Of a stretch of 37,124 bases of DNA, positions 22,994 to 32,252 are shown piece after piece (position 1 is the stretch's first letter; each line of letters opens with the position of its first letter). The translations under genes and the position numbers were made by a program. The stretch spans positions 1-37,124 of the forward strand of contig NZ_FNJQ01000030.1 in the NCBI RefSeq assembly GCF_900104055.1, given 5' to 3'. Source of the DNA: Pseudoselenomonas ruminantium (GTDB lineage: Bacteria > Bacillota > Negativicutes > Selenomonadales > Selenomonadaceae). The notes beneath the pieces are model-generated. The model ran no database searches. It was not told where the DNA came from and saw only the letters and a program-made list of their open reading frames with translations.

Positions 22994-25537
22994 CTATGCA
23001 GGCTCCCCACGTTTCAGCATTTGCGCAATGCGTTCTTTTTCTTCACTACCATTAGTTTTCAATCGAATAAATGGCAGTTGATATTTTGCCAATATGCTAT
23101 TTTTCAATTTGTCACGTTCCGCCTGTTTGCTTCCCTCTTGATGATAAGCTACTCCATCTACCTCAATTAACAAAACCGGCAACTTACTCAACTTATTTAC
23201 AATCACGAAATCAATATGTGTCAAGGGATTAGTCGCATATTTTATTTCTTTATCATTAAGTAAGTCAAAGTCACTAATCAGCATATTCATTGGCAAATGA
23301 CAAACAACTTCTAATGATGAAAATTCATCTTTCGATAAAATTTCCAGCAAAGCATCATACATAATACATTCCGAAGGATATTCAGATATATCCTTGTGCT
23401 TTTTTAGAAGTTCTTGACGCTGTTTCGTATATTGACTATACAAGCAGTCAAATATAGAACTAATTTTACTTTCGCTCACTTCAAAGTTATTATATCTAAT
23501 ATATGAAATCAAATCATTAATATTACCATTTTTATTATGTTTATTGCCATTTGTAACCAAGCATAATCTTTTTTTCGCTCTTGATACGGCTACATTAAGC
23601 ATATTAGCATTATCCACAAAATCAGTAATTTGATTATCCACCGTTGATATTATGATAAAATCTTTCTCTCGTCCTTGAAACTTGTGAACTGTATCTATCT
23701 CCACATTATTTATTTGTTTTTGCATTGCGTCCACTTGATTACGATATGGACTTATAATCCCTACACCTTCTATTACAGGTTCATTGTACAATATATCATT
23801 AAGTATCACATCAATTTCACGTTGATTATACCTCCCCCTGCAATGATTCCCCTCTCTTGTCATTATCACCTTTAAGACATTATCTTCACCATCATCCTGC
23901 GTCATAATCGCTAATTCATCATGATAAAATTTTTTATTGCAAAATTCAATAATACGAGGATGACAGCGATAGTGTTCTTTTAACAGCACACATCTTTCTG
24001 GTGATAATTGCATCTTTACAGACTGTAAAAAGCTATGTGTATATCTAAAGCACTCTTTAACTAAAGCCTCTTGAAAAATTTTCTCTGTTTCCTTTTTCAT
24101 GCTACTATCCACAACATTGGGTAATTGTTTTGAATCGCCTACAATAACGGCATTCTTAGCATGAAACAAGGATAATGCTCCTGTTACCACATCAACCTGT
24201 GAAGCTTCATCCATGATAACGTAGTCATACATAGTGTCTGTGCCCAAACAAGACAAGGCAGAAAACGTCGTGCTCAAAACAATCGGATATTCATTCAAGA
24301 AATCTCCCGCTTTACTTTGCAGTTCACCAGCACTAAATACAGTGCGTTCCTTTTTTCCAGCATATTTATGCCATACTGTCTCCTTCAATATATCCAGTGA
24401 CTCATCACACATCTTTTGCAACAAATCGCTTTCTCTAGTATCTAAAAAATGGACTAATTTTTCTTTCCGTTTCTCTAACTCTTTTTTCCGCATTTCATAG
24501 AATTTGTTTTGCAACGACGCAATAACCGACTGAACATTTTGTTTCCAAAAATTTAAGCTCATCACCCCATATTTCAAGGCACAAAAGCTACAAAACAAAA
24601 CATACTTCCATTTCTTATTACCATCAAATGATTGGTATTCATCCAATAATCTCAATATCCTTTTTGAAGATAAAGGCAAAATACTAGAAAATTTCTTTAT
24701 TTCAATACTATTATCATTTAGGTAACTTTCAAAATATTTCCTTTCCGTTTGCAATGATTTCAAATCTAATTCTATCTTTGCCAGTTCTACCTGTGCCGAA
24801 AATATTTCACGTAATTCTACAATCTTATGATTAACAGACTTCTTTAACGCTGATATATCTCCCACATAATGCCAGTCCAATATCTCCGTCGGATATTTAC
24901 CATTCTGTGAATTAACAAAAAATTCCTTATTATCCTTCTTGCCAAGAACAGCCGCCATGAAGTTCATATTATTACATTTCAGCTTATCGTATACATTATC
25001 AATTGCCGAATTATTATATGACACCACTTGTACTGTTTTCCCCTGTTTTATAATATTCGCGATTATATTTAATATAGTTTGTGTCTTACCAGTACCTGGT
25101 GGCCCTTCTATGATACTCACTTGATACTTGAAAGCGTTTTTAACAGCCTCTATTTGACTGTTATTAGCCCCAAAAGGAAATATATAATCATCAGATGTTA
25201 TATTAATAGCAGCATTTATCGAAGTATTTAGATAACTCTTTAACACACTTCCTTCTAATACATATCGTATACTCTTATATTTTTTTAATAATAAGTTCCC
25301 ATCATTTTTATCCTTTAATGGATTTAACTCTGCAATTTTCTTTAGATAAGTAAAAACATTATCATCTTTTACATTATTACTAAATATACGTACCCTATTC
25401 GTTTTAATACTGTATTTGTATATTTTGTCATTGTTAATAAATTTTATATAATAAAAACCACCACGTTTATCACAAGCCGTTATCATTCTTGTTTTATCAA
25501 TACCATCAATAATAATACTAACATTATTCAAATCCAT
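22994..25537 (-). CDS. SF1 helicase with C-terminal PD-(D/E)XK-like nuclease
   Basis: 847 residues. Helicase motifs of the Upf1/DNA2-like branch are: Walker A GPPGTGKT (145-152), motif II DEAS (443-446), motif III GDSKQLP (467-473), motif IV region HYRCHP (522-527), VHKFQGREKD (617-626) and VAVSRAKKR (649-657). The segment 240-410 is a coiled-coil-like insert. Residues 720-847 form a DUF2726/Vsr-like nuclease candidate: D776 (HIDFVIV), E792 (LIEVDG), K811/K813. The gene is markedly AT-rich and lacks a strong ribosome binding site, both signs of transfer. Similar fusions occur among defence-island genes, but this one has no recognised partner nearby, so a defence role is inference. Confidence 0.85.
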   Translation of the reverse strand: MDLNNVSIIIDGIDKTRMITACDKRGGFYYIKFINNDKIYKYSIKTNRVRIFSNNVKDDNVFTYLKKIAELNPLKDKNDGNLLLKKYKSIRYVLEGSVLKSYLNTSINAAINITSDDYIFPFGANNSQIEAVKNAFKYQVSIIEGPPGTGKTQTILNIIANIIKQGKTVQVVSYNNSAIDNVYDKLKCNNMNFMAAVLGKKDNKEFFVNSQNGKYPTEILDWHYVGDISALKKSVNHKIVELREIFSAQVELAKIELDLKSLQTERKYFESYLNDNSIEIKKFSSILPLSSKRILRLLDEYQSFDGNKKWKYVLFCSFCALKYGVMSLNFWKQNVQSVIASLQNKFYEMRKKELEKRKEKLVHFLDTRESDLLQKMCDESLDILKETVWHKYAGKKERTVFSAGELQSKAGDFLNEYPIVLSTTFSALSCLGTDTMYDYVIMDEASQVDVVTGALSLFHAKNAVIVGDSKQLPNVVDSSMKKETEKIFQEALVKECFRYTHSFLQSVKMQLSPERCVLLKEHYRCHPRIIEFCNKKFYHDELAIMTQDDGEDNVLKVIMTREGNHCRGRYNQREIDVILNDILYNEPVIEGVGIISPYRNQVDAMQKQINNVEIDTVHKFQGREKDFIIISTVDNQITDFVDNANMLNVAVSRAKKRLCLVTNGNKHNKNGNINDLISYIRYNNFEVSESKISSIFDCLYSQYTKQRQELLKKHKDISEYPSECIMYDALLEILSKDEFSSLEVVCHLPMNMLISDFDLLNDKEIKYATNPLTHIDFVIVNKLSKLPVLLIEVDGVAYHQEGSKQAERDKLKNSILAKYQLPFIRLKTNGSEEKERIAQMLKRGEPA

Positions 25538-25581
25538 TTTTCATCCCTGCACAAAAAGCTGGCTAACTTTTATCCGTTATA

Positions 25582-25842
25582 TCAAAAATTCACAGCAATA
25601 CGCTTCTGTTTATTCAAATATCTTTCCACGTAATCAGCACAATCACGCTGATTCATGTCGTAAAACCACATTCCTTCAGACGCTTTTACACCCTCTAAGA
25701 GGTTACTTGTCTTCACTATTTGTTTAGCCGTATTAAAAGAATAACCTCTCTTGCACAGTTCCATAACCGTAGCCCGATAGGCAAATGTTACGTCGTTTAA
25801 TGATAGCATATATTTAGCGGTCTTCATCCTCATAGTACACAC
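25582..25842 (-). CDS. Small hypothetical protein
   Basis: 86 residues, no recognised domain; KTANYML-like start and an alpha-helical pattern (ATVMELCKRGYSFNTAKQIV). It overlaps the DUF3990-like fragment upstream by 13 bp and lies 45 bp before the helicase gene on the same strand. Small genes next to DUF3990 are often paired as toxin-antitoxin-like units, but I cannot show that here. The reading starts with a Met-Cys-Thr leader; the internal ATG four residues in is an alternative start. Confidence 0.5.
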   Translation of the reverse strand: MCTMRMKTAKYMLSLNDVTFAYRATVMELCKRGYSFNTAKQIVKTSNLLEGVKASEGMWFYDMNQRDCADYVERYLNKQKRIAVNF

Positions 25843-26072
25843 TCCTCCCGAAAAGTCAGTGCATTTATCGCATTTTCCGTTTTAAGCGCAATTTGCATCC
25901 CCGGCAACTTTGCCTTCAAACCGTCTCTAAAATCCTGTTCTGTTATCCTATCTGCCATTAGAAATTCCAGCATTACGGCTATTTTACCATCTGCTATCGG
26001 CCCCATTATACAATCATGGGCAGGCAAACTCTCTGCGTACTTACTTTCCCATTGCCTGAAATCCTCCTTCAA
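25830..26072 (-). pseudogene. DUF3990 C-terminal fragment
   Basis: The 80 codons match the C-terminal part of DUF3990 proteins: a W...SLPAHDCIMGPIADG segment, ITEQDFRDGL, and IALKTENAINALTF (family: FKTExALxxLxF). The N-terminal half, which carries the ADP-ribosyltransferase-like fold start, is missing, and the reading opens with a TTG directly after an in-frame stop, so it is a broken copy. DUF3990 is thought to be ART-like and toxin-associated. Confidence 0.6.
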
Positions 26073-26111
26073 TAATTATATCACCTAAATCATACTGCGA
26101 ACAACAAAAAC

Positions 26112-26153
26112 AGGCGGCTTGACCTGCCATTTTTGACAAGTCAAGCCGCCTGC
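26112..26153 (-). terminator. Terminator after mtlD (TTGAC-GTCAA family)
   Basis: A 13-bp perfect stem (CAGGCGGCTTGAC) around a 16-nt loop, followed on the minus strand by TTTTTGTTGTT, 16 bp past mtlD. It shares its TTGACAAGTCAA arm with hairpins at 34753 and 36600. Confidence 0.85.
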
Positions 26154-26168
26154 TACTATCTGTATCTT

Positions 26169-27314
26169 TCAAAACCCTGCCGTCTTATTCTCCACCATAC
26201 GGAAGAGTTCGGATTCTTCGGGGATTTGGGTATAGTTCAAGATTGCCTTATGCAGGCCCTTTTCCTGAATCGCCCCCTGTACTTCCTGCGCTTCTTTGTC
26301 TCCATCATAGTCGAAGTGGAAGGCGGCACCAATTACGGTGGCGAGTGCCGAGGGTTTCTGGCCCTGCGCCAAAAGCTGGGTAGCCGGGCTTACGAGGCGG
26401 TCTTTGGCGCCGAGCTTGCGTTTGGGGCCGCGGGCTACTCTTGTCACTTCGTCGCTAAGATGCGGGTTTCTAAAGCGGTTTTCGGTAGTCTTAACGTACT
26501 CTTCATGCTTTTTGGGATCAAAACCAAACTTGCGCACGAGCAAGTCACCGGTTTCCTGCCAAACCTTACGGGCCATATCCACGATGTTTTTATCCTGCAT
26601 GGCGCTGTAAATATCCTTGATGCCTTTGCGGTAAGCCAGGTACGCAATGGAAGCATGGCCAGTGTTTACGGTAAAGAGCTTGCGCTCGATATAGGCTTCG
26701 AGGTTTTCCACCCAGGTCAGGCCCTCAATCTGCGGCGGTTCACCTTTGACCTGGGTCACGTTGGCATCCCATTCGGCATAGGGTTCGACCTGCACGAGCA
26801 GGGGGTCGTCATTTTTCTGCAGGGGTACGATTCTGTCCACAGCGGCATCTGGGAAACCGATATATTCTGCCACCGCTTCTTTGGCTTCTTCCGGCAGGTT
26901 TTCTTCGACAAAACCTTTGAGCACCGTCGAGCCGCCCACCATATTTTCACAGGCGATGACATTCAAGGGCTGCTGATTTACTTTTACGCGTTCTGCAAGG
27001 CCTGCCGCCAGATTCGGCGCAATGAATTTCAAGATATTCGGGCCAATAGCTGTCGTGATGATATCGGCTTCGCAAATCGCCTGAATAAGTTCTTCGGGAT
27101 GGGCGGCACTGTTGATGGCGTGCACATGTTCCACATGGATGATTTCGGGCGTATCCCCCACGATTTTGATATCGTAAGCGCGGCGCTCATTGATTAAATC
27201 GACAAGTTCTGCATTGACGTCCACGAACGTCACTTCATAGCCGGAACGCACCAGGAGTTCTCCGATAAAACCTCTGCCGATATTGCCTGCACCGAAATGG
27301 ATTGCTTTTTTCAT
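26169..27314 (-). CDS. mtlD: Mannitol-1-phosphate 5-dehydrogenase
   Basis: Oxidises mannitol 1-phosphate to fructose 6-phosphate with NAD+. The N-terminal Rossmann motif HFGAGNIGRGFIG, the CENMVGGS segment and the VNTGHASIAYLAY region are typical, and 381 residues is the family length. The ATG at 27314 has GGAGG 9 nt upstream; a TTG five codons earlier lies within that site. It is the last gene of the mannitol operon, downstream of an intercistronic terminator. Confidence 0.95.
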   Translation of the reverse strand: MKKAIHFGAGNIGRGFIGELLVRSGYEVTFVDVNAELVDLINERRAYDIKIVGDTPEIIHVEHVHAINSAAHPEELIQAICEADIITTAIGPNILKFIAPNLAAGLAERVKVNQQPLNVIACENMVGGSTVLKGFVEENLPEEAKEAVAEYIGFPDAAVDRIVPLQKNDDPLLVQVEPYAEWDANVTQVKGEPPQIEGLTWVENLEAYIERKLFTVNTGHASIAYLAYRKGIKDIYSAMQDKNIVDMARKVWQETGDLLVRKFGFDPKKHEEYVKTTENRFRNPHLSDEVTRVARGPKRKLGAKDRLVSPATQLLAQGQKPSALATVIGAAFHFDYDGDKEAQEVQGAIQEKGLHKAILNYTQIPEESELFRMVENKTAGF

Positions 27315-27337
27315 CTTGATTACCTCCAAAATTTGTC

Positions 27338-27387
27338 AAAAAAATAGTCCCTTTTCCACAGGACAGACTCCTGCGTGGAAAAGGGAC
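27338..27387 (-). terminator. Intercistronic terminator between mtlA and mtlD
   Basis: A 13-bp perfect stem (27347-27359 and 27375-27387; GTGGAAAAGGGAC) with a 15-nt loop, followed on the minus strand by TATTTTTTT. It lies 19 bp past mtlA and 24 bp before the mtlD start. It should reduce mtlD relative to mtlA, or be an attenuator. Confidence 0.88.
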
Positions 27388-27406
27388 ATGTAATATTCAG
27401 ATTTTA

Positions 27407-29305
27407 TTAGTTTGCCAGTGCGAAACGCTCATAGAGCACATTGGCATCTTTGGTGTTGTAGAGTTTTTGTAGCTCTTCATCACTGCATTCATCCATCGTA
27501 GCGGCGATGTTGGCGAGGATGGAGAGATGGTCGTTATCCTTGCCGGCAATGCCCACGAGGATATGGGCGGTGTCGTTGCCGAACTTAATGCCTTCGGGAT
27601 ACTGGAGCACCACGATACCGGACTGACGGATGGTATCTTTGACAGCGGCTTCGCCATGGGGAATGGCAATGCCTTTGCCCACATAGGTGCTGATATCGGC
27701 TTCGCGTTTGAGCATGCCTTCAATGTAACCTTCGTCTACAAAACCTGCTTTAACCAGAGCTTTGCCGGCGGCGGTGATGGCTTCTTCCTTGCTCACGCTT
27801 TTTAGGCCGAGCTGGATATTCGTAAGGTCCAAAACGTGTTTTTCACGGGAACCGGACTGGCCGGCAGCCATTACGCCGTCCATCTTATTTTCGGAAAGGC
27901 GGGCGATAATCTGTTCAAACACATCATTCTGCGTGAAGTTGCGCACGAGGATATGTTCAGCCTGCGGCGAATCTTCCATGGCACGCTGTGCCAGTTTTTC
28001 ATGGGTGACGACAATCTGCGCATCCTTGGGGATATTGCCGATGGCGGCGTTGGTTACGGAGATATGCGTGTAACCTGCATTGCGCAGTTTCTTGCGCAGG
28101 CTGGCAGCACCGAGGGCGCTGGAGCCCATGCCGGCATCACAGGCATAAACGATATTCTGCAGTTCGCTGCCGCTGATGCGTACAGCACTTACGGCTACCT
28201 GACCACGCTGTTTGCGTTCCTGCATGGCGGCTTTTGCTTCTTCGAGGGATTCGCCGCTTTCCTCGCTAGCGGAAACTTTAATGAATACCGATGCTACGGC
28301 ACAGGAAACCACCGTGGCCACGAGGAAGTCTGCCATGTTCGCGATAAAAGCACCTTTCGGCGTCATGGCGAGAACCGCGATAATGGAACCCGGAGAGGAC
28401 GGGGCGATAAGACCGCCGCCTAAGAGCTGCAGTGTTGCTACACCAGCCATACCGCCGGCGATAACGGCAATCAGGAGTACCGGCTTCATGAGGACATAGG
28501 GGAAGTAAATTTCATGGATACCGCCCAGGAGGTGAATAATCATCGCACCAGGAGTGGAATCTTTGGCCATGCCTTTGCCGAAGAACCAGTAAGCCAGCAG
28601 TACGCCAAGGCCAGGGCCGGGATTTGCTTCGAGCAGGAAGAACATGGACTTGCCAAATTCTTCGGCCTGCTGAATCCCCAGCGGTGAGAGCACGCCATGA
28701 TTGATGGCGTTGTTGAGGAAGAGTATCTTCGCCGGTTCAATGATAACAGATGCCAGCGGTAAAAGACCTGCTGCCACAATGCCTTCCACGCCAGAGCGCA
28801 GCACGCCATTAGCAGCCAGCACCACGGGGCCGACGCCGACAAAGGCGAGCACAGCCAAGACACCGCCTAAGATACCTGCCGAGAAGTTATTGACGAGCAT
28901 TTCAAAGCCCGTGGGAATCTTGTCCTCGATGGCGGCATCGAATTTCTTCATCAGGTAACCAGCCAGCGGGCCCATAATCATGGCGCCCAGGAACATGGGA
29001 ATGTCGGCACCGGCGATAACGCCCGCCGTGGCAATGGTACCGACCACGCCGCCGCGATGTTTATAGACAGCAGCACCGCCGCTATAACCTAAGAGCAGGG
29101 GAATGAGCCATTTGCTCATGGGGCCGCCCACCTGCGCCAAGTATTCATTGGGCAGCCAGCCCGTGGGAATAAAGAGTGCCGTCAAAAAGCCCCAGGCGAT
29201 AAATGCACCAATGTTCGGCAAAACCATACCGGACAAAAACCGGCCAAATTTCTGCATGGCTTCCTGAAAGTTGAAGCCTTTGACAGAAGCTGTCGCTGTA
29301 CTCAT
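27407..29305 (-). CDS. mtlA: Mannitol PTS permease, EIICBA
   Basis: Takes up mannitol and phosphorylates it to mannitol 1-phosphate using PEP. The 632 residues hold a membrane IIC domain (about 20-345, with GGIHEIYFPYVLM), a IIB domain with phosphorylated C389 (VYACDAGMGSS), and a IIA domain with phosphorylated H550 (GKGIAIPHGEA). The three-domain fusion is complete. It starts 3 bp after mtlR, with GGAGGGG before the ATG, and is therefore translationally close to its regulator. Confidence 0.96.
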   Translation of the reverse strand: MSTATASVKGFNFQEAMQKFGRFLSGMVLPNIGAFIAWGFLTALFIPTGWLPNEYLAQVGGPMSKWLIPLLLGYSGGAAVYKHRGGVVGTIATAGVIAGADIPMFLGAMIMGPLAGYLMKKFDAAIEDKIPTGFEMLVNNFSAGILGGVLAVLAFVGVGPVVLAANGVLRSGVEGIVAAGLLPLASVIIEPAKILFLNNAINHGVLSPLGIQQAEEFGKSMFFLLEANPGPGLGVLLAYWFFGKGMAKDSTPGAMIIHLLGGIHEIYFPYVLMKPVLLIAVIAGGMAGVATLQLLGGGLIAPSSPGSIIAVLAMTPKGAFIANMADFLVATVVSCAVASVFIKVSASEESGESLEEAKAAMQERKQRGQVAVSAVRISGSELQNIVYACDAGMGSSALGAASLRKKLRNAGYTHISVTNAAIGNIPKDAQIVVTHEKLAQRAMEDSPQAEHILVRNFTQNDVFEQIIARLSENKMDGVMAAGQSGSREKHVLDLTNIQLGLKSVSKEEAITAAGKALVKAGFVDEGYIEGMLKREADISTYVGKGIAIPHGEAAVKDTIRQSGIVVLQYPEGIKFGNDTAHILVGIAGKDNDHLSILANIAATMDECSDEELQKLYNTKDANVLYERFALAN

Positions 29306-29308
29306 GGA

Positions 29309-31411
29309 TTACCCCTCCATCAATTCCTTGTATTTCTTGGCATGAAACTCCTGGAATATGCGGATCAATTCCTCATGGATCAGCCGCTTATCCCCTTCAT
29401 GCAACACTTCGATAAAGCCCCACCGTTCGAGTAGAATGGCGGATATATAACCTATTGTTTCCAGTTCATACTGACTGCATTCCTTCGGTGCCACCATCAC
29501 CGCCGCCGTGCGGATTTTCTCCGTGGGTTCGGCGGGATAGAAGAAAAAGTCACCGACATGGACAATGCCAAAATGAATTTCCTGTACATGGCTGCTGCGG
29601 CAGTGCAGCAGAATCATATGATTGCCGCTGACCGCTGTGCTGCCCTTGTCTTCCCGGGCCAAAAGTTCCCGGGCCACGTTCTCCGCTGCCTGCTTATCCG
29701 CACTTATGAGCCTGCCAGCCAGCTGGGAAATTTCCTGCACCGTCATGGACTTTGCATCCTCCGCGAAGAAAAAGCCCTCGATAAGTGTCAGGATTGCCCG
29801 TTCGTAAGCGCCCATGATTTTAAGGGCGCTGACAAAATCCGGCTTGGCGGCTGCCGGAGCCTCTACCCGTTCGACGGGCAGCTGCCTGTCGAGCAGACCG
29901 TCAATTTTTGCCTGGTCGGCCGGTGTGAGCAGGGCACTTACGACCACCACCGGCAGCGGTACATGCGGTATCGGCACCGTCGCGATGATAAAATCGGCCT
30001 CGTGCTCACGGAAATAAGCGGGGGTAAGCTGCATGGTGGAAACCATATCGTGAACGATGAGATTGTCATACTGCTGGCGCAGGCGGCTCGCAAGCAAGCG
30101 GCTCGTGCCCATCCCCGTGGGACACGCCACAATCACACGACGCTGCAATTTCTTGAGCGTCTGATTGTCGTTGAGCGCCGCGCCCAGATGCATGGCAATA
30201 TAGGCGATTTCCTCCTCAGGAAAAACGATTTCCAGTTCCCCTTCGATATCCTTGACACTGGCTGCCGCCAGCTGCATAAGCTCCGGATAATTGCTGTTCA
30301 TCTCCCCAAGCAGCGGATTGCGTATCGGCATCCCCATTTTTAACCTGCTGATGGACGGCCCCAAATGATTGACCAGCCCCGTCAGCAGTGCCGAATTACG
30401 ATATAATTTCTGACCACTGAGCCGTTCCGCCGCTCCCATGATGGCCTTGGCCATGCGCACCAGATGGAAATTATCCAATGAGGCGGGCATGCCCTGCGGC
30501 TGGTAACGGCTGCGGGCTCCCAGGATATGCATGGCGATATAGCCTGTTTCTGCCATATTGATCTCAATGGCAAATTCCTGCGCTATCTGCTCCCCCAGCT
30601 CTTTCGCCAAAGCAAATTCCCGTTTTTGCTGCAATTCCTGCAGCACTTCCTGCGCCAGGTTGATGGGCTCATGACGGCGAATACGCTGTACTGCCAGTGC
30701 CAGATGGACCAGCAGTCCCACAAATGCCTGGTCGGAAAGTTTTTCCGGCAGACCTTTTTCCGTCTGACGGATCAAGCGTTCCAAACGCTGAATGATTTCT
30801 TTATCAACAAGTTCCAACAAGTAGGATGAGGCCTTATCGGCGGCCTGCTCATCTTCGGTGAGATTGGCCTGCACCAGCTGCAAAAGCTGCGCCTCGCCTA
30901 CGTTTTCATAAATATACGTTACGATTGCCTGCCGGATATCCTGTTCCCGGCCCTCGATATAGACCCCCAGCCCCGGCTTGCGGACAAGTTTCAGCCCATG
31001 TCCCTTAAACCAGCCTTCCAGCTTGTCCAGATCGTTGCTGATGGTGCCATCGGTCACGCCTAAGAGTGATGCGAGGGCAAAGAGCTTTACCGGCTCTTGA
31101 TTGGGAAGCAACTGGCTCACAATAATCGAGCGCCGCTCCTCCGGAGAAAAAGTTCTGTCATTCACCTGCCCCAAGAATTCCCTGAGCGAAGCCTGGGCCT
31201 CGGCGCCGCCGTCAATCTTGTAGCCTGCCCCCTTCTTTTTGTTCAGGTTCAGGCCGTATGATTTCAGTGCTTCCGCCACGGCTGGCAGTTCCCGGGAAAC
31301 CGTCTTCGTGCTGACGCCCAGCTTTTCCGCCAGTTCCGCCGCACTCTGACCGCCGGATTTCCCCTCGGTCAGCATCTTCAATATTGCTGTCGTTCGCTCA
31401 CGCAGATTCAT
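29309..31411 (-). CDS. mtlR: Mannitol operon activator MtlR (PRD-type)
   Basis: A PTS-regulated DNA-binding activator, 700 residues: N-terminal HTH domains (TAAELAEKLGVSTKTVSREL-like, then a second HTH with LGVTDGTISNDLDKLEG), two PRD domains with their His residues (GLLVHLALAVQRIRRHEP; TGLVNHLGPSISRLK), an EIIB-like domain with its Cys (VACPTGMGTSRLLASRL) and a C-terminal EIIA-like domain. In other Firmicutes its activity is set by phosphorylation through the PTS. I chose the ATG at 31411 with AGGAGGC 10 nt upstream; a GTG start eight codons earlier is less likely. First gene of the mtlR-mtlA-mtlD operon. Confidence 0.93.
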   Translation of the reverse strand: MNLRERTTAILKMLTEGKSGGQSAAELAEKLGVSTKTVSRELPAVAEALKSYGLNLNKKKGAGYKIDGGAEAQASLREFLGQVNDRTFSPEERRSIIVSQLLPNQEPVKLFALASLLGVTDGTISNDLDKLEGWFKGHGLKLVRKPGLGVYIEGREQDIRQAIVTYIYENVGEAQLLQLVQANLTEDEQAADKASSYLLELVDKEIIQRLERLIRQTEKGLPEKLSDQAFVGLLVHLALAVQRIRRHEPINLAQEVLQELQQKREFALAKELGEQIAQEFAIEINMAETGYIAMHILGARSRYQPQGMPASLDNFHLVRMAKAIMGAAERLSGQKLYRNSALLTGLVNHLGPSISRLKMGMPIRNPLLGEMNSNYPELMQLAAASVKDIEGELEIVFPEEEIAYIAMHLGAALNDNQTLKKLQRRVIVACPTGMGTSRLLASRLRQQYDNLIVHDMVSTMQLTPAYFREHEADFIIATVPIPHVPLPVVVVSALLTPADQAKIDGLLDRQLPVERVEAPAAAKPDFVSALKIMGAYERAILTLIEGFFFAEDAKSMTVQEISQLAGRLISADKQAAENVARELLAREDKGSTAVSGNHMILLHCRSSHVQEIHFGIVHVGDFFFYPAEPTEKIRTAAVMVAPKECSQYELETIGYISAILLERWGFIEVLHEGDKRLIHEELIRIFQEFHAKKYKELMEG

Positions 31412-31445
31412 CTTCACTTTGCCTCCTATGATCACTCAGAAGCGT

Positions 31446-31478
31446 ATCGAAACCGTTTTGTTTTTCTCTTGTTTCGAT
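31446..31478 (-). promoter_or_regulatory. Inverted repeat in the mtlR leader
   Basis: ATCGAAAC (31446-31453) and GTTTCGAT (31471-31478) are exact complements 17 bp apart, between the promoter and the mtlR start. It could be an operator or an RNA hairpin in the leader. Confidence 0.5.
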
Positions 31479-31484
31479 GGTTTT

Positions 31485-31513
31485 ATTATAAGGTTTATTC
31501 TGGTTTTATACAA
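31485..31513 (-). promoter_or_regulatory. Promoter of the mannitol operon
   Basis: TTGTAT (31508-31513), 17 bp, TATAAT (31485-31490) on the minus strand, about 75 bp before mtlR. Confidence 0.75.
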
Positions 31514-31518
31514 GTCAA

Positions 31519-31568
31519 AGACATTCAATCTTGTCCCGGACAAAAATGGACAAAAATAAAGAATGTCT
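31519..31568. promoter_or_regulatory. Operator-like repeat cluster upstream of mtlR
   Basis: Just upstream of the -35 box are three nested repeats: AGACATTC/GAATGTCT (31519-31526 and 31561-31568), the palindrome TTGTCC-C-GGACAA (31531-31543), and two tandem copies of GGACAAAAAT (31538-31557). The position fits an activator site, so binding by MtlR is my guess. Confidence 0.6.
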
Positions 31569-31643
31569 CCCCGCCATTGCCAAACCACGACAGATGCTAT
31601 AGAATAGAACAATCATGATTATACGAAGGAGCCTCTAACCTAT

Positions 31644-32252
31644 ATGACCGATATGGAAAATGAATGGGACAAGCTGCTGCACATCAAGACCACAGGCCGG
31701 GATGATACCATTTCCGACCTGGTACGCTACCCCTATGAACCAACCGATTACACGGTTCTCGAACAATTAGCCAGCAGCGGCTACATCACGAAAAACAACA
31801 CCGTGGTGGACTACGGCTGCGGCAAAGGCAGGGTGAGTTTCTTCCTGACCAGCCAGACAAAATGCCATGCCATCGGCATCGAGTACAATCCCCGCCTCTA
31901 TCAAAGGGCCTGCACCAACCAGCTGACCGCCCCCAGAAGCAGCCGCGTATCCCTGCTTAAAACAGATGCCATAGACTTTGCCGTTCCAGAACAGGTGGAC
32001 CGCTGTTTCTTCTTCAATCCCTTCTCCGTGAAAATCCTGCGCACCGTGCTGGATAACCTGCAAAAATCCTGCCAGGAATCCCCCAGAGAAATTCTGCTGA
32101 TCTTCTACTACCCGTCTCCCTCCTATACCGAATACCTCGCAACGGTCCCACATTTAACGTTGATTGACACCCTCGACTGCCGCCCCGGAGAAAAATACAG
32201 CGATCCAAGGGAAAAACTGCTGGTATTCCGGCTTAAAGAATCCAATCATTAA
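31644..32252 (+). CDS. Class I SAM-dependent methyltransferase
   Basis: A 202-residue methyltransferase with motif I VVDYGCGKGRVSF (residues 54-66), the acidic position after AIGIEYNP, and a RCFFFNPFS segment, which resembles N-methyltransferase NPP/NPF-type motifs, so the target may be an amine or nucleic acid base, but this is weak. It is divergent from mtlR. GAAGGAG lies 12 nt before the ATG, rather far, and the second ATG three codons in is also possible. Confidence 0.75.
   Translation: MTDMENEWDKLLHIKTTGRDDTISDLVRYPYEPTDYTVLEQLASSGYITKNNTVVDYGCGKGRVSFFLTSQTKCHAIGIEYNPRLYQRACTNQLTAPRSSRVSLLKTDAIDFAVPEQVDRCFFFNPFSVKILRTVLDNLQKSCQESPREILLIFYYPSPSYTEYLATVPHLTLIDTLDCRPGEKYSDPREKLLVFRLKESNH

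Noticed and set aside
26133-27197. Plus-strand frame of 354 codons opposite mtlD
   Set aside because: It is the antisense of a complete mtlD gene, with Phe-, His- and Gly-rich composition typical of a shadow.
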